DNA of 64,000 nt from Todiramphus chloris collaris (lineage: Eukaryota; Chordata; Aves; Coraciiformes; Alcedinidae), in contig JANVCC010000011.1 of the NCBI GenBank assembly GCA_025345505.1, positions 1,497,849 to 1,561,848 of the forward strand. Direction: 5' to 3'. Of the stretch, positions 60,601 to 64,000 are shown in pieces. The stretch's first letter is position 1. Every line of letters starts with the position of its first letter. Under the pieces are notes generated by a model, which was not told where the DNA came from, ran no database searches, and worked only from the letters and a program-made list of their open reading frames with translations. The translations under genes and the position numbers were made by a program.

Positions 60601-63600
60601 GCTGTGGAGTATGACATATTAGAAACACAAGTGATTTGACATACAAGTTTCAGCCATGTTGAAGGTGATGACAAAGTGCTGGAAGATCTGCTGTGTTGCA
60701 GACTGCAGTACTTCTACCCACCCAGGGGCATCTGCAGTGACTGCAGATCAGCTTTGTCATGTCTGTAGGGCCATTTCTTACTCCCACTAGTGCCCTTTCC
60801 ATGAGAGACCCGGTGATGCTCACAGTGCTCCTGACCTTGGCGAGAGTATGCACCACCAAACCACAGGTACAGCAGGTAACGAAAAGCTTGTGAGCTGTGT
60901 TACTGCTGTGTGGGCTGGGTTGTGTGCCTTCCTAATGCTTCAGCAACATTCCCAGAAGGAAAGCAGAGGCTTCTAAGGGTACAATGGGCTTCCTACACAG
61001 CACTGTGAGCTGGTACATTCAGCCCAAGACGCTCAGCTCTGCACTTTCTTGTCCAGTGCTCCATCTTCACTGTCACTCTCGTGACTTTTAAAACATAAAA
61101 GTTATGCATGCATAATTCATGTTGAGGGACAAGAACATGTATTTCTCTGAGTCTTCTCCTTTTCAATTGCAGCAAATTTTCATCTCAAACTCCCCGCAGA
61201 AAGCTCAATAACTGCAGATCTAATTTTTTCTCTTAAAATCTCACAGAGCCTTTTGTCCAAATTAGCTGGCAATGTGTGAATGGGATAGCTTGGGAGAACT
61301 GGACTCATCAAATATTTAGGCTTCATGGATTGTGGTGTTCTTTGCAACCTAGACGCCTTAGATCTTCAGACCATGGAGTGTGGGGAAAGCTGTGACCCAC
61401 TGCCGCTTTCATTTCTGTCCTGGTGCACTTTGCATATTTGTTTTTGTCTTGCTTGGGTGTGATCCAGGCACACATCCTTGAAACGAAACAAACCCACACT
61501 GTCTGAGCATCCCTTTGCTCTTGAGAGCCGGGAGTCTGCTCTGCTGTGTGTGTCAGTTCAGAAAGAGCACCCAAAGATTTTTAACTTCTTTAGATCTCAA
61601 AGCGAGTATTAAGAAAAGGCTGGAGCGAGAGGAATCTGTTTGAAGGAGATGCCAGCATCGTTCCCCTCTGCAAACAGGCTGCCCTTGGCCACAAAGCCAG
61701 CCAGTCCTGCAGCTCCCGCTGAGCTGGGTGGGCCAGGCTCCATCTCTGTCTGCATGCTCAAGTAGATCTTTCATCTGCCTCTGAGTGAAAAGCAAAGTGT
61801 CACCTCATCTGCAGGGAATTTGCATTCAAATTATACAGGGCTCCTAACAGCAAAGAGACTGCAACAGCAGCTGGCAGCCTGTTCCTCTCTCTGTGGGGAC
61901 TTCTGTGATGCAAGTATGTACGCACCATGCCAAACGCTGTGACTTGTGGCTTCCCACTGCTGGAGTAATTCGGGCTCCAGGCGTCCATCCATGACACATA
62001 AATATTGCAGCTGACCTAACTGCAAATGCTTATGTATCAGGGTATGTCAGGTCATGAGTGCAGAGCACTCTCCTCAGCCCCTGGGTGGGTCAGGTAGGAC
62101 ACCTTCCCACTGCATGTGCGTGAACAAGGACTTCCCCCTCTCCCTGATCACAGTGCACCTCAGCTCAGGGACCATCTCTTTTGAATACACTTAGAAAAGC
62201 TTGGAACTGCAATATCTAAATGTCTGCTGGGGTTTCTTCCAGCACCAAAAACACCTGCAAAGGAGCTAACCTCTCTTCAGAGCTGGACCCTCCAGTGATG
62301 CTGCCTGTCCTCCAGAGGTGGAGGCAGAAGGCTCTCAGGAGCTGTCATCAACCCTTTCATCTCAGCCAGGCCCGTGCCAACAGGACAGCGAAGACCCTTT
62401 TCATATCCCCCAGTAAAACCATACTTGTTGCACTGCACATAAGAGTGTTTCTCTGCCCACCTTCCTGCTACTGTGGCACAGAGAAGCCGGGCTTGAAAAG
62501 GGATTTCAGTTTGGGTAAATGAACAGCCAAGCAGAGACCCCAGGGAATGACTTTGTTGGCAGAATTGTGGACCACCGATGCAAACACAGCTTTGTGGCCC
62601 CTGTCTGTCAGAATATCCCAAAAGGCTGTCTGCTGATAAAGGCATGTATCTGCATTGCAAAAGCTGTGCTGGAGGAGCCTCCTGACTGCAGAGAGAGCGT
62701 GAGGGGGCCACATCTTCAGATGATGGCTGAGACTACAGTGGGTCTTTGAACACTGGATACTGATGGAGCTGTTTACAGTAGCCAAAATGTTCTCTCTTTC
62801 TTTCTCCCACTCTTCCTTGGTGTTTTGATTAGATGATTACCTGTGAAACCTGGAGAAAGCATTTCTAAGCCTTCTTTTTCTGTTGTAAACAGTGGGGGAA
62901 GAAGCAGAACATAACAACACCCTCTTAAAAAAAGGAAGAATAAAAAAGTGCAAGCTAATACCACCCATTATCCAAGGTAAGAGAAACTGTGGAGTAAACA
63001 TGGAACCTTCTATATTGCTGGTTTATCAATCAGATTGCAATGTGGAGGGGAAGGCAGCAGGAGGGGAGAAAGATTTCTCATCTCTGCTTTTCTGGCAGCC
63101 ATTGGCTGCTGTTTATGAAGCCCTGGAAATGTACAACACGCTTTACAAGGCACACGTGCTGAAGGTTCTGAGCTGGAGGAGGTCTATGGATGAAGATCCT
63201 ACAGGTCCTACACTATTTTATCTGCAGGACACCTGGAAATTGGTCCCACTTGCTGCAGAGTGTGCGGGCTGTGGATCGCAGACTCATTCCCACAGAAAAG
63301 AGGGAAAGAGTAAAAATGTCAAGAGCTCATTAAAAATATAGAAGCAGAGGGAGTGTGAGTGAGAAGAGCCTGTAGGAAGCATGTTAGTTCAAGTTACTGA
63401 ATCCTAGACCTGCTCTGTAAGCAAACAACTGCTCCATAACCTGTGTTTCAGTGGAGACAGGTGGAAACCTTCATGGTGTCAAGTGTGGCAACTCTGAGCC
63501 CTTGCCTGGGGCTACACGGCTGTCCCAAACTGAGCATGAGAAAAAGGTGATGCCAGAGAGGGATAAATTAAGAAACCTCAGCCATGCTTGTGAATGGTCT

Positions 63601-64000
63601 GATTTTTCACCTACAACCACCTCTCCCAGCCTGGAGTAAGCCCACAGGATGTATGTGACACCCCAGCTTGGAGCAGTGCAATGCGTGCACAATGGAAAAC
63701 TAGAGGTGCCCCAAGTGAAGGTGAATGGAATAAAGGGGAGGAGTTGTTTGGTTTCAGGATATTATTTAGATGCCTCAGGGCCAAGCATAATACTTAAATC
63801 AATTGTTTTCCAGGCCGTTTCGATCTGAGGTTTCCATTCAGGACCCTCATCTCAGGGTAGGATTTATCCTTTCCGGCCCTTCCCTCTGCAGAATACATTT
63901 TGGTTTGTGGCTGGCACTACATCAAACATTTCCAGCACCTGAAGAGTAAAACATTAAGAATTGGATACGGCTGGACTTGAAACAACACCAGCATTATTAT
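60601..64000. other. Long unique stretch to the window end
   Basis: About 3.4 kb with no recognised gene or transposon. The largest frames (62892-63341 plus, 149 codons; 62277-62711 minus, 144 codons) have no domain, and the latter is opposed by other frames. An exon of a neighbouring gene could still be present but is not evident. Confidence 0.45.

Noticed and set aside
62892-63341. Open frame of 149 codons on the plus strand
   Set aside because: No domain, signal peptide or repeat is visible, and nothing marks it as an exon.

Overview
The window looks like non-coding nuclear DNA from a bird. I recognise no host protein-coding gene, rRNA, tRNA or CRISPR array. Open frames are short and overlap on both strands. 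The best ones are pieces of transposon reverse transcriptase or antisense shadows of repeats. The bird assignment rests on many CR1 LINE copies that end in the ATTCTATG-type 3' tail and share the CR1 3' UTR, and on two long terminal repeats of the avian ERVL type. A few faint MIR-like relics also fit an amniote genome with few SINEs. No species can be named.

Layout. 1-20 kb: mostly unique sequence with 5'-truncated CR1 copies near 3.4 (-), 9.0-9.7 (+), 12.1-12.5 (+), 18.3-18.7 (-) and 19.1-19.2 (+) kb, then a GATA microsatellite broken by a 10-N assembly gap at 19.84 kb. 20.7-22.9 kb: two solo ERVL-type LTRs of one family in opposite orientation, one with a perfect 5-bp target-site duplication. 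22.9-40 kb: long unique stretches with small CR1 tails, a short inverted-repeat element at 31.1 kb, a MIR relic at 35.2 kb and an exact 31-bp tandem duplication at 37.4 kb. 40.9-42.5 kb: a very old, AT-rich CR1-type LINE body, followed by a near-perfect 29-bp hairpin at 42.95-43.02 kb. 48.3-54.6 kb: the densest LINE cluster, with a 1.8-kb minus-strand CR1 that keeps reverse-transcriptase blocks and four plus-strand CR1 fragments. 58.1-60.4 kb: the longest CR1, plus strand, also with reverse-transcriptase blocks.

No gene set works together here. The parts are independent dead insertions in an intergenic or intronic background. The items I would check first are the 29-bp hairpin, a 38-nt sequence at 24.57 kb framed by strong splice signals, the head-to-head exon-like pair at 11.8 kb, and several unique AT-rich blocks that look like conserved regulatory elements. 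Those regulatory calls are inference and need an alignment.
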